DNA of 64,000 bases. It comes from SKGA01 sp964428445. GTDB taxonomy: Archaea; Nanobdellota; Nanobdellia; Woesearchaeales; SKGA01. The notes below the pieces were generated by a model. The model saw only the letters and a list, made by a program, of their open reading frames with translations, ran no database searches and was not told the origin of the DNA. Position 1 is the first letter of the stretch; each line of letters begins with the position of its first letter. The stretch is from NCBI GenBank assembly GCA_964428445.1, contig CAYRYC010000001.1:1-64000 (forward strand), in the 5' to 3' direction. The position numbers were made by a program, and so were the translations under genes. Shown here one piece after another: positions 17,475 to 25,566 of this stretch.

Positions 17475-19907
17475 ATGAAGGAATACATAGGATTCATCGT
17501 TAACGCCCACTACGAGATTGTAGAAGAAACTTGCAAACAAAGTGAACGCAAGGGTGAGAACGAAAGTAAACACAGTGAACAAAAAGCAATAATTCATATC
17601 TATGGGCGATTCAAGAACGGAAAATCCTTTGAAGCAATAACTTCAACAGCAGCATATTTCTTTATCAAAAAAGAAGACGAGATGAAAGCTAAGAAAATTC
17701 TCCATATAGAAACATCTCCAACAGAACTATGGAATCTTAAAGAGGAAGAAGTTGTAAAAGTTTCTGCAAATAGTCCTAAAGATGTTCCTAAACTAAGAAA
17801 ACTTTTCGAAGATCATAATATTCCTTGTTTCGAAGCAGACATACGATTTGTTCGAAGATACTTTATTGATAAACACATTCTTTCAACAATCACAATAAAA
17901 GGAGAATCAAGTGCAGGACAATACACTGATTTGTATTTTGATCATCCAGAAATATCTCCAGGGCCAAAGGAGAATCCTGTTGAGCCAACAATGCTTTCTT
18001 TCGATATAGAAACAGACGAAGAAGCGAGCAAATTATATTCTATTTCATTATATAGCAAAAAAATAAAAAAAGTTTTTATTGTTGAAAACGCAGCCATAAA
18101 AAAAACAAAACTGAAAGGAGCAGAAGTTTTTAAGAACGAAAAAGAGCTATTACAAAAATTCATTGAAGAAGTTAACAGAGATGACCCTGATGTATTAGTC
18201 GGATGGCATGTAATTGATTTTGACTTAATGGTACTTGCAAAGAAAGCCAAAGAATACGACTTACCATTCAACCTAGGGAGAACAGCAAATAATTCAACAC
18301 TAAGAATTAACTCCTCATTTTTCCGAGACTCAAGTGCAAACTGCGAAGGAAGAGTAGTTCTTGATGGCATTCAAGTATTAAAATCATCATTTGTAAAGCT
18401 CGATGATTACAAGCTAAACACAGCAGCAAAACATTTCTTGAAAGATTCAAAACTCATTACAGAAAATAATCGTGGCGGAATTATAAATAAAATGTATAAA
18501 GAAAAACCGCAAAAACTTGTTGACTATAATCTAAAAGATTCAGAATTGGTTTTTAATATTTTTCACGCGTCAAAAACATTTGAACTTACAGTCCAACGAT
18601 CAATGTTAACAGGAATGCGAATGGATGAAGTCAAAGCAAGCATAGCAAGTTTTGATTCATTATTTTTACGAGCATTAAGAAAAAGAAATCATGTTGCTCC
18701 ATCAACCCGATCGGTTAACGATGAAGAAGGCATAGGTGGATTTGTCATGGAATCAAAACCAGGAATTTATGATCAAGTTATTGTTTTAGATTTTAAATCT
18801 CTGTATCCTTCTCTAATGCAAACATTCAACATAGATCCGCTAGAATATGCAGGAACTGTTGATGAAGTTAAGAAAAAAGGGGAAAATCCTGCAGACACAA
18901 GCAAATATTCTATTTCACCAAATGATGCCGTTTTCAAAATAACTAAAGAAGGAATTTTGCCGCAGATGCTTACAGAATTATTAGCTGAAAGAGCAAAAGC
19001 TAAAAAACAAAAAAAAGATCTTTCTCAGTACGCAATTAAAATTTTAATGAACTCTATGTATGGAGTTTTAGCTAGTCGTAATTCTAGATTCCACATTCGA
19101 AACATGTCGAATTCAATAACATCATTCGCGCAGTTTTTTATTAAACTAACCGCAGAAGAACTAAAAAAGGACGGCTACGACGTCATTTACGGAGATACTG
19201 ATTCTGTATTTATAGATATTAAAACTAAAGATACAAAAGAAGCTGAAAAAATAGGTCATAAAATTGAGAAAGATCTTAATGAACATTTTACAAAATTCAT
19301 TAAAGAAAAATATGACCGAGAAAGTATGCTCGAATTAGAATTTGAAAAACAATTCGTAAAATTCTTCATGCCAACAGTTCGTGGTGGAGAAGGAGGAGCA
19401 AAGAAGCGTTACGCTGGACTTAAACTAAGTATAGGTGAACACGATAAGAAACCAGTTATGGACTTTACAGGTTTGGAGTTTGTTCGACGAGATTGGACGG
19501 ATGTTTCAAAAGAATTCCAATTAAAATTACTTAATCTTGTATTTAGTGAAAAACCTGTTGAAGATTTCGTAAAAAAGTTTGTCGAAGATCTGAAGGCAGG
19601 AAAATACGATGAATTGCTTGTTTATAGAAAATCTCTAAGAAAAAAAGTTGAAGAATATACAAAAACAACACCGCCACATGTAAAAGCAGCAAAGCTTCTT
19701 AAGAAAATTGAAAGTAATTTAATTGAATATGTAATTACTAAAGATGGACCTCAACCAGTACAAAACACCAAATCAGCACTTGATTATGATCATTATATTG
19801 AGAAACAAATTAAACCTATTGCAAATAGCGTTTTAGAATTGAAAGGAACTACGTTCGAAGATGCTGTGAAAGGCAGTAAACAGAAAGGTTTAGGCGGATT
19901 CTTTTAA
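17475..19907 (+). CDS. polB: DNA polymerase family B
   Basis: 810 residues, normal for archaeal PolB. The 3'-5' exonuclease motifs are present (SFDIETDEE with Asp177/Glu179; PDVLVGWHVIDFD; YNLKDSELV), as are polymerase motifs DFKSLYPSLM, KILMNSMYGV and YGDTDSVFID near 572-581. It should be a proofreading replicative polymerase. Residues about 20-37 are an extra, highly polar insertion (QSERKGENESKHSEQK) in a turn of the N-terminal domain, built from GTGAAC/GAGAACG words found in intergenic repeats here. No intein. The stop overlaps the converging radical SAM gene by 4 bases. Confidence 0.97.
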   Translation: MKEYIGFIVNAHYEIVEETCKQSERKGENESKHSEQKAIIHIYGRFKNGKSFEAITSTAAYFFIKKEDEMKAKKILHIETSPTELWNLKEEEVVKVSANSPKDVPKLRKLFEDHNIPCFEADIRFVRRYFIDKHILSTITIKGESSAGQYTDLYFDHPEISPGPKENPVEPTMLSFDIETDEEASKLYSISLYSKKIKKVFIVENAAIKKTKLKGAEVFKNEKELLQKFIEEVNRDDPDVLVGWHVIDFDLMVLAKKAKEYDLPFNLGRTANNSTLRINSSFFRDSSANCEGRVVLDGIQVLKSSFVKLDDYKLNTAAKHFLKDSKLITENNRGGIINKMYKEKPQKLVDYNLKDSELVFNIFHASKTFELTVQRSMLTGMRMDEVKASIASFDSLFLRALRKRNHVAPSTRSVNDEEGIGGFVMESKPGIYDQVIVLDFKSLYPSLMQTFNIDPLEYAGTVDEVKKKGENPADTSKYSISPNDAVFKITKEGILPQMLTELLAERAKAKKQKKDLSQYAIKILMNSMYGVLASRNSRFHIRNMSNSITSFAQFFIKLTAEELKKDGYDVIYGDTDSVFIDIKTKDTKEAEKIGHKIEKDLNEHFTKFIKEKYDRESMLELEFEKQFVKFFMPTVRGGEGGAKKRYAGLKLSIGEHDKKPVMDFTGLEFVRRDWTDVSKEFQLKLLNLVFSEKPVEDFVKKFVEDLKAGKYDELLVYRKSLRKKVEEYTKTTPPHVKAAKLLKKIESNLIEYVITKDGPQPVQNTKSALDYDHYIEKQIKPIANSVLELKGTTFEDAVKGSKQKGLGGFF

Positions 19908-21022
19908 TCTAGTATCCAAAAATAATTCATTTCAAAACCTCTTTCATTCATTCTCGATTCAAAATCTTTTTTATCTAACTCATTAACTTTAAACTGTGCC
20001 TTGATTTGATTATTATTTTTATGCAGTTTGTATCCTCCAGGTTTTACATTTCCACAATTATATGTATAAAAATCACCACCGAGAACATTTCTCATATTTA
20101 ATTCATGAGTTTCTCTTGTTTGTAACCATCGCCCTATCAATGGTTCTGCTAACTTATAAGTCATTAAAGCCAACTCATATTGCTGATTAGTAACTAAATT
20201 AAAAGAAGAATTCTTTATTCTGGGAGTGCCAAACATTCTAGGTTTAAATCCATATTCCAATTGTAAATATCTTGCTTTTGCTATTTGCATCAATACATCA
20301 TATTTGAAATCACTAAGACCAAATAGACAACCTGTTGAGACTTCTAATCCTGCCTGCATTGCTTTGTCATGTGTGTTGATTCGTTCTCGAAAATTTGATT
20401 TATATTTACTTCCCTGATGCAAATTATGAAATTGTTTCTCATCAAGAGTTTCATCCCATTGAACTACACCCCAAAGACCTGCACGTTTTAATTCATCATA
20501 TTCTTCTTTGGAGAAATAATTTGAACAAAGTAAAACTCCAGAACCAATTTCTCCTTGTAAACTAGATTCCGCTTTGGAAATATATTCTCCTAATTTAACA
20601 GCAGAGAAATTTATATCTGAAGATAGCGTTAATTCAATCACTTTATTTCCTTGTGAAATAACTTCTTCAAGTTCTGTTTCAAATTCATCTATAGATAGGC
20701 GTGTTCTTGACAATTTAGAAGTATTTGAAAAATCACAATATTTACAAGCATCAACACAATAATTTGATAAATATATTGGTGCGATGTGATTGAGAGTTTT
20801 ATTTTTTGGTTTTGAACTTATATTTTTAAATTTTTTATAAAAAAGTTCGTTTAACTGAGTGAATGTGTTATTAGTTGTAAAAAGAATTTTAGCGTATGTT
20901 TCTAAAGATGTTGATTCTGTATGTACTAAATCACATATTTCACTTGTATCAGAAGGTTCTTTTGTGTTAGAAAGGATTGTTCTCACTTTTTTATCAAGTT
21001 CGTCATATATGTCGCTAAACAT
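19904..21022 (-). CDS. Radical SAM enzyme, ThiH/HydG-like
   Basis: 372 residues from the ATG at 21022, which overlaps the end of the methyltransferase gene by 8 bases; an earlier ATG would overlap by 41. The 4Fe-4S/SAM motif CX3CX2C is at Cys89, Cys93 and Cys96 (NYCVDACKYCDF). The following LTLSSD and GLWGVVQWDETLDE segments, and the overall length, resemble the ThiH/HydG/biotin synthase branch. No thiamine, hydrogenase or biotin genes are nearby. It forms a two-gene operon with the methyltransferase. Substrate unknown. Confidence 0.85.
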   Translation of the reverse strand: MFSDIYDELDKKVRTILSNTKEPSDTSEICDLVHTESTSLETYAKILFTTNNTFTQLNELFYKKFKNISSKPKNKTLNHIAPIYLSNYCVDACKYCDFSNTSKLSRTRLSIDEFETELEEVISQGNKVIELTLSSDINFSAVKLGEYISKAESSLQGEIGSGVLLCSNYFSKEEYDELKRAGLWGVVQWDETLDEKQFHNLHQGSKYKSNFRERINTHDKAMQAGLEVSTGCLFGLSDFKYDVLMQIAKARYLQLEYGFKPRMFGTPRIKNSSFNLVTNQQYELALMTYKLAEPLIGRWLQTRETHELNMRNVLGGDFYTYNCGNVKPGGYKLHKNNNQIKAQFKVNELDKKDFESRMNERGFEMNYFWILD

Positions 21023-21671
21023 TTTTCTTTCCTCTGACAGCCACCCATAATTCACCTACAGGATCTATTGAAAGAACATTTATTCCTGCAATAGTATAAT
21101 ATTCAGCAATTTCTTTGCTACTTGGTCGTCTCGTGTTTTTATCAGTTACAAGTTCTGAGTCTGTCAAATGCACTATATTGATTCCTATTGAGAGATAATA
21201 TTTTTTAAGAAACTCAGTTGTTGATGACTTACTATTCCAAAAAATGGAGATGATTTCTTCTTGAGTTATTCGTTTTTGTTCTTGTAGAAAAGTATTTATT
21301 GAATCTTTTTGCATGCATCCTACAAAGTTGTATGTTGAATATGTTGTTGTAAAGAACTCATTTTCAAAAGTGGTGTTGGATGCATTTTTAACTAAAAATG
21401 AAATATTTTGTATGTTTTGTTGCTCTTTTGCTCCTTTTATCATTCGTTTATCAAAATCAATCCCGTAGAATTGTTTATTTTCAAAAGTTCTTGCTAAATC
21501 TAGGAGGGGTCGTCCAACCCCACATCCAATATCAAGGATTCTTGATTTTGAAGAAAGTTTCTTAATTATGTTAGACAAATATGTTTTCTCGGCTTGAAAC
21601 GTTCTAGCTAAATCAGGTAAAGGATGATTAATTCCTTTAAGATACGCTTCATAATAATTACAACGACTCAT
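21015..21671 (-). CDS. SAM-dependent methyltransferase, class I
   Basis: 218 residues. Motif I RILDIGCGVGRP is near residues 44-55, followed by FYGIDFDKRMIKGAKEQ (motif II region), the usual Rossmann-type SAM-binding arrangement. The acceptor is unknown. The gene is translationally coupled to the radical SAM gene and divergent from the Lrp-type regulator, with 99 bases between starts. A pathway making or modifying a small molecule is inferred. Confidence 0.87.
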   Translation of the reverse strand: MSRCNYYEAYLKGINHPLPDLARTFQAEKTYLSNIIKKLSSKSRILDIGCGVGRPLLDLARTFENKQFYGIDFDKRMIKGAKEQQNIQNISFLVKNASNTTFENEFFTTTYSTYNFVGCMQKDSINTFLQEQKRITQEEIISIFWNSKSSTTEFLKKYYLSIGINIVHLTDSELVTDKNTRRPSSKEIAEYYTIAGINVLSIDPVGELWVAVRGKKNV

Positions 21672-21770
21672 TTTATTACTTATAAGTGGTTTTCTTTATT
21701 TGAAACTTTTTATTGAAAATTTGCACAAAAAGAGAAAAATTTATATAATAATGTCTTTTTGTAACATATT

Positions 21771-22745
21771 ATGATTTTAGATGTAAAAGATAAGAAATTG
21801 CTTTTTGAAATAGATTTTAATGCAAGAAGAACCTATGCAGAACTAGCTAAAGTTCTTGGAATGAGTAAAAGAGGCGTAGAATACAAACTTCAAAATCTGG
21901 AGAAAAAAAACATAATTTTAGGATATTCTCCAATAATAGATATAACAAGCTTCGGGTTTAATTATTACAGAGTGTTCATTGAGTTTCAAAACCTTACCAA
22001 AGAATTAAAAAAAGAAATAGAAAAATATATTCGACAAGACAATAATATTGGATGGGCAATCTGGACATACGGAACATACAGCATAGGATTCACCATATGG
22101 GCAAAAACAGTAACAGAATTCAAAGAAATAATAAACAAATTCTACTTCTCGTTTGGAAAATACATCAAAGAACGAACAGAATCAATAGCAACAGAAGTAC
22201 AATTCTATAAAAACAAATTCTTACTGAGCAAAAATAGTGAAGACGTCCTTATTATTAAAGAAAAGAAAAAACAACAAAACTACGATGAATTGGATATAAA
22301 GATACTAAAAGAAATTATTAGAGAGCCTAGAGCTAAAATAATAACAATTTCAAGTAAACTAGGAGAACCAACAAAAAAAATAAGTTATAGATTGAAAAAA
22401 TTATATGTTAATAAAATACTTCTAGGAGTTAGACCATTACTTAATCATCAACTATTAGGAAAAACGTACTATAAACTTTTCATAAATCTAAATAATACAA
22501 ATAAAGAACAAATAAAGAAACTAGAAACATATGTGGCCAATGACAAAAAAGTAATATATATAGTAAAGGCACTAGGAACTTGCGATTTTGATGTTGAATT
22601 AATGGTCAATTCAAACGAAGAGCTATTTGAGTTCATAAACAACATACAAGAAAAATTTCCAGGAACAATAAAAGATTATAAGACAACAATACTAACTAAA
22701 ACAATAAAAGCAAAATTTTTACCAGAAAAAGTAGAATTTAAATAA
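21771..22745 (+). CDS. Lrp/AsnC-type regulator with duplicated domains
   Basis: 324 residues, about twice the length of a standard Lrp protein. Two Lrp-type halves are visible: a winged helix-turn-helix at about 1-55 (FNARRTYAELAKVLGMSKRG) with a following sensor-like domain, then a second HTH at about 168-220 (PRAKIITISSKLGEPTKKIS) with another sensor-like domain. It is divergent from the methyltransferase/radical SAM pair and may regulate it. Notably Lys/Ile-rich. The stop is directly next to the converging DUF1653 gene. Confidence 0.85.
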   Translation: MILDVKDKKLLFEIDFNARRTYAELAKVLGMSKRGVEYKLQNLEKKNIILGYSPIIDITSFGFNYYRVFIEFQNLTKELKKEIEKYIRQDNNIGWAIWTYGTYSIGFTIWAKTVTEFKEIINKFYFSFGKYIKERTESIATEVQFYKNKFLLSKNSEDVLIIKEKKKQQNYDELDIKILKEIIREPRAKIITISSKLGEPTKKISYRLKKLYVNKILLGVRPLLNHQLLGKTYYKLFINLNNTNKEQIKKLETYVANDKKVIYIVKALGTCDFDVELMVNSNEELFEFINNIQEKFPGTIKDYKTTILTKTIKAKFLPEKVEFK

Positions 22746-22973
22746 TCACTCAATAAATTCAAATCTCTTCATGGTTTTACCATCGCGTTCTATTGTTTCT
22801 AAGAATTCATCTTTTGGACGAGTCCACAAAGATCCTGCTTTGAAGTCGCCAAAATCATGAAGTTTCTTGTAAATAACTACATCCTTTAGAGTTTCACTGT
22901 CTTTACCTACGCCAATAACTTCAACTAGAAGATCTTTGAAATGTTTATATTTACCTAATTTAACTTCAGACAC
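22746..22973 (-). CDS. DUF1653 family protein
   Basis: 75 residues. The segment KLGKYKHFKDLLVEVIGVGKD with a later VVIYKKL, then SLWTRPKDEF and FEFIE, is the DUF1653 pattern, a small beta-rich domain of unknown function common in bacteria. The length matches a single domain. It follows the 172-residue protein's gene by 10 bases and is probably in the same operon. Confidence 0.85.
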   Translation of the reverse strand: MSEVKLGKYKHFKDLLVEVIGVGKDSETLKDVVIYKKLHDFGDFKAGSLWTRPKDEFLETIERDGKTMKRFEFIE

Positions 22974-22983
22974 AAAATCACCA

Positions 22984-23502
22984 CTAATGGAAGCTTTCCA
23001 TGTTCAAATAAGATCTAATATGATCTTGGAATTTACTATATTGAGCCTTAGATCTTTCAATAGCTCTGTTGATATAACTCTTAAAGACAAATCTGTCAAT
23101 AACAGTTCTTAAGAAATAGAGAAATGCTTTTTGTTCGAAACTTTTATCATAATCTGTTGCTAGAAATACATCGGTACAGAATTCAATTTCTCCTTTATAC
23201 ATTTTAACACGTTGATTATCTCTTTCAACAACAGTTTCTTTAAGTTTAAGACAAGTAATTTTTGTTTTCCATCGAATTTGTGCAAAATCAGAGAGATCTT
23301 TTTCTCCATGAATTTCAACAATAATTTCTTTTCCTTCCTCAAAATTCTGTTCCATATGTTTTTTTTCATAGGGCTTGTAATCCTGCTCCATAAGCCAATC
23401 TGTAGCAACTCTATAAACTCCTTTCACATCTATAAGACCAGCATAAGAAAACTTTTTCTGCCAAAGGATTGTTCGTAATTCTGCCATTGTACGTTTAAAC
23501 AC
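22984..23502 (-). CDS. Hypothetical protein, paralogue of upstream neighbour
   Basis: 172 residues from the ATG at 23502; an ATG at 23487 (MAELRTILWQ) would give 167 residues and avoid the 8-base overlap with the upstream stop, and may be the true start. The order of motifs (a GEKDLSDFAQIRW strand region, a KGEIEFCTDVFLATDYD segment, then a C-terminal helical region with RFVFKSYINRAIE) parallels the upstream 180-residue protein, suggesting an ancient tandem duplication. No signal, membrane helix or catalytic motif recognised. Confidence 0.75.
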   Translation of the reverse strand: MFKRTMAELRTILWQKKFSYAGLIDVKGVYRVATDWLMEQDYKPYEKKHMEQNFEEGKEIIVEIHGEKDLSDFAQIRWKTKITCLKLKETVVERDNQRVKMYKGEIEFCTDVFLATDYDKSFEQKAFLYFLRTVIDRFVFKSYINRAIERSKAQYSKFQDHIRSYLNMESFH

Positions 23503-24037
23503 ACTCCATCTTTAAATGTTCTTTGATTAGTTTATCAAGCTCCCAAACCAAGTGACGAATAAGAAGAATGCCAGTTTGAAAGTTTTCAGAATGTTGTAAT
23601 CCGCTTGCCCAGTAATCATCCAGACGAGATTTCATCCATTCAAGCAAGAATTTCTCTCCTTTCTTTTTATCCTTCGTTGCATAGGCGCCAGCATAATCAA
23701 AAGATACTTTGCAGTTAATGCTCATTTGAATCTTGCCGTCAGTAACTACTTTCTTTTCACCATTTACATCGATTGTTCTTCTCTTAGTGTCCCAAGTATG
23801 ACCGTCAATTTGAAGGTCAACTCTAACATAATGAGAAACTAAACGCCATCCCTTAATACGAAAATCTGCTTCAGCTCCACCAGGGCCAGCTTGTTTGAAC
23901 TTAAATCTAGGTTCTTCTACTTTTAAATCATATTCAGCAAAATATTTTCTAATCTTTGCTAAAAGACCATCATAGTCATAAGTGCCTCTAAATCGAATAA
24001 GAATAGGATCTCCAAAAGCAGGAACTTCATCAACCAT
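23495..24037 (-). CDS. Hypothetical protein, paralogue of downstream neighbour
   Basis: 180 residues with a predominantly beta N-terminal part (ILIRFRGTYDYDGLLAKI), a central RIKGWRLVSHYVRVDLQIDG segment and a helical C-terminus (IRHLVWELDKLIKEHLKMEC). Comparable segments occur in the same order in the next gene. A role as two related subunits of one complex is inferred from co-transcription and similarity. Function unknown. Confidence 0.78.
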   Translation of the reverse strand: MVDEVPAFGDPILIRFRGTYDYDGLLAKIRKYFAEYDLKVEEPRFKFKQAGPGGAEADFRIKGWRLVSHYVRVDLQIDGHTWDTKRRTIDVNGEKKVVTDGKIQMSINCKVSFDYAGAYATKDKKKGEKFLLEWMKSRLDDYWASGLQHSENFQTGILLIRHLVWELDKLIKEHLKMECV

Positions 24038-24161
24038 GAATCAAATTGGATAAAAGAAGTATATAAAGCTTCCTGAGAAGAATTTGTTCTTAAAAAGCCT
24101 CAAAAAGGCATAATAAGCCCTTTCTAGTGATACTACTGGACAGAAGTAACAAAACGAAACA

Positions 24162-24169
24162 TTTATATA
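24162..24169 (+). promoter_or_regulatory. TATA box for C39-like peptidase operon
   Basis: TTTATATA ends 22 bases before the ATG at 24192, again consistent with a leaderless transcript. It lies in the 154-base divergent space between the 180-residue hypothetical protein and the peptidase. Confidence 0.5.
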
Positions 24170-24191
24170 CTAGCGAATTCCAAATATCAGT

Positions 24192-24854
24192 ATGAAACTA
24201 GATATTCCTCTTATTCGTCAAGCAAAAGAATCTTTTGATTGCGGTCTTGCAAGTATAGCTATGATTCTTAAGTATCATGGAATTGAAAAAGAAATTATTG
24301 ATATCAAAAAAGAACTTACAATCCATAAAGATGTAGGATCATATATATCAGAGCTAGGAACGTACTTTCTAAAACAAGGATTTGATGCAAACATAGTTAC
24401 AATGAATCCTCATTTATTCACAAAACAACTCGAAAACAATTCTCCCAATCAATTAATATCTCATCTAAAAGAAAAAAGAAAGGAAATGAAACAAGAAATA
24501 TCTGTCAATTCAGTAACATATTTGATAGATTTTTTAGAGCAAGGAGGAATAATTGATGTCAAAATACCTTCAGCCGAATACATTAAAAATGAAATTTCAC
24601 AAGGAAGACCATTATGTTCATGGGCAACAACTAATTTTTTAACAAACAATTCATCAAAATTTAATTATCACTTTAATGTTATCACGGGAATCGATAATAA
24701 AAATATTTATGTTAACGACCCAAGCCAAGACGCTTATGGTGGCAAAAAGCAATACGCTATTAATGATTATTTATACGCAATACATTCAACAGCACATGTT
24801 TGCCCAGAAGCAGCATCAATATTAACAATTAAAACAAACAGAGAAAAAAAATGA
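24192..24854 (+). CDS. C39-like cysteine peptidase family protein
   Basis: 220 residues. The N-terminal motif SFDCGLASIAMILKYHG places a candidate nucleophile at Cys17, with His160 in YHFNVITGID and Asp176 in YVNDPSQ completing a papain-type triad, as in peptidase C39/BtrH-like proteins. There is no signal peptide or ABC domain, so it is not a typical bacteriocin-processing transporter. It overlaps the histidine phosphatase gene by ATGA, so the two are translationally coupled. The substrate is unknown. Confidence 0.8.
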   Translation: MKLDIPLIRQAKESFDCGLASIAMILKYHGIEKEIIDIKKELTIHKDVGSYISELGTYFLKQGFDANIVTMNPHLFTKQLENNSPNQLISHLKEKRKEMKQEISVNSVTYLIDFLEQGGIIDVKIPSAEYIKNEISQGRPLCSWATTNFLTNNSSKFNYHFNVITGIDNKNIYVNDPSQDAYGGKKQYAINDYLYAIHSTAHVCPEAASILTIKTNREKK

Positions 24855-25552
24855 ACTTAAAGCATTTAGAACAAGTTTTGGAAACTCCTTATCTAGGAAT
24901 CGTATCATTCGTTAGACACGGTGATAAAACCAAAGAAGGTCAATTATCAGAAAAAGGTAAAGAACAAGCTCGAAAACTTGGTCAAAAATTTAAACAAATT
25001 CACAAAGAAGGCAAAGTATTTTTACGATCAAGTTCAAGCGATATGGACCGAGCAAACGACACAGTAAAAGAAATATTTAGTGCTGAACCAAAATATAACA
25101 AACCAATAAGTAAAAATATGCAAGTAGAACCATATTTTTCTAACGAAATTATGGAAAAATATGTAAAAATCATGAAAGAAGAAAGTGAAGTTGCAGGATT
25201 TGATTGGTTTCTTAATTCTTCACATGGAAAAGACTTAGCAAAACACTTTTCATACATACTTAGTTCAGCAAGTCAAGACGCTAAAAAAATCACAAAAAAA
25301 GATTTAAATTTCCATTATATTCACGGAACACACGAAGCACTTCCAGAAGCTTTGCTAAAAAGAGTTCTTATCATAAAAGAAGGAAAATCAGGCTTTGATA
25401 GCATCGATGATATTGGCGGAGGTCTCAAACTTGCAGAACCTATAAATTTCATTCTAGGTATAGATAATAAATACAAAGTAGAAATGAGAAACAAAACATA
25501 CAATGTTGATATGAAAGCATTAAATGATCTAGCTTCTCAATATACAGAATAA
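24851..25552 (+). CDS. Histidine phosphatase superfamily protein
   Basis: 233 residues. The RHG motif (SFVRHGDKTKEG, His23 as the phosphorylated residue) and the following LSEKGKEQARKLG match the phosphoglycerate mutase-like superfamily, and a later IHGTHEALPEAL supplies the second histidine and acid. The middle region is longer and less typical than in GpmB or SixA, so the substrate is unclear. Coupled to the upstream peptidase-like gene. Confidence 0.82.
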   Translation: MNLKHLEQVLETPYLGIVSFVRHGDKTKEGQLSEKGKEQARKLGQKFKQIHKEGKVFLRSSSSDMDRANDTVKEIFSAEPKYNKPISKNMQVEPYFSNEIMEKYVKIMKEESEVAGFDWFLNSSHGKDLAKHFSYILSSASQDAKKITKKDLNFHYIHGTHEALPEALLKRVLIIKEGKSGFDSIDDIGGGLKLAEPINFILGIDNKYKVEMRNKTYNVDMKALNDLASQYTE

Positions 25553-25566
25553 ATTTTTATTTTATT

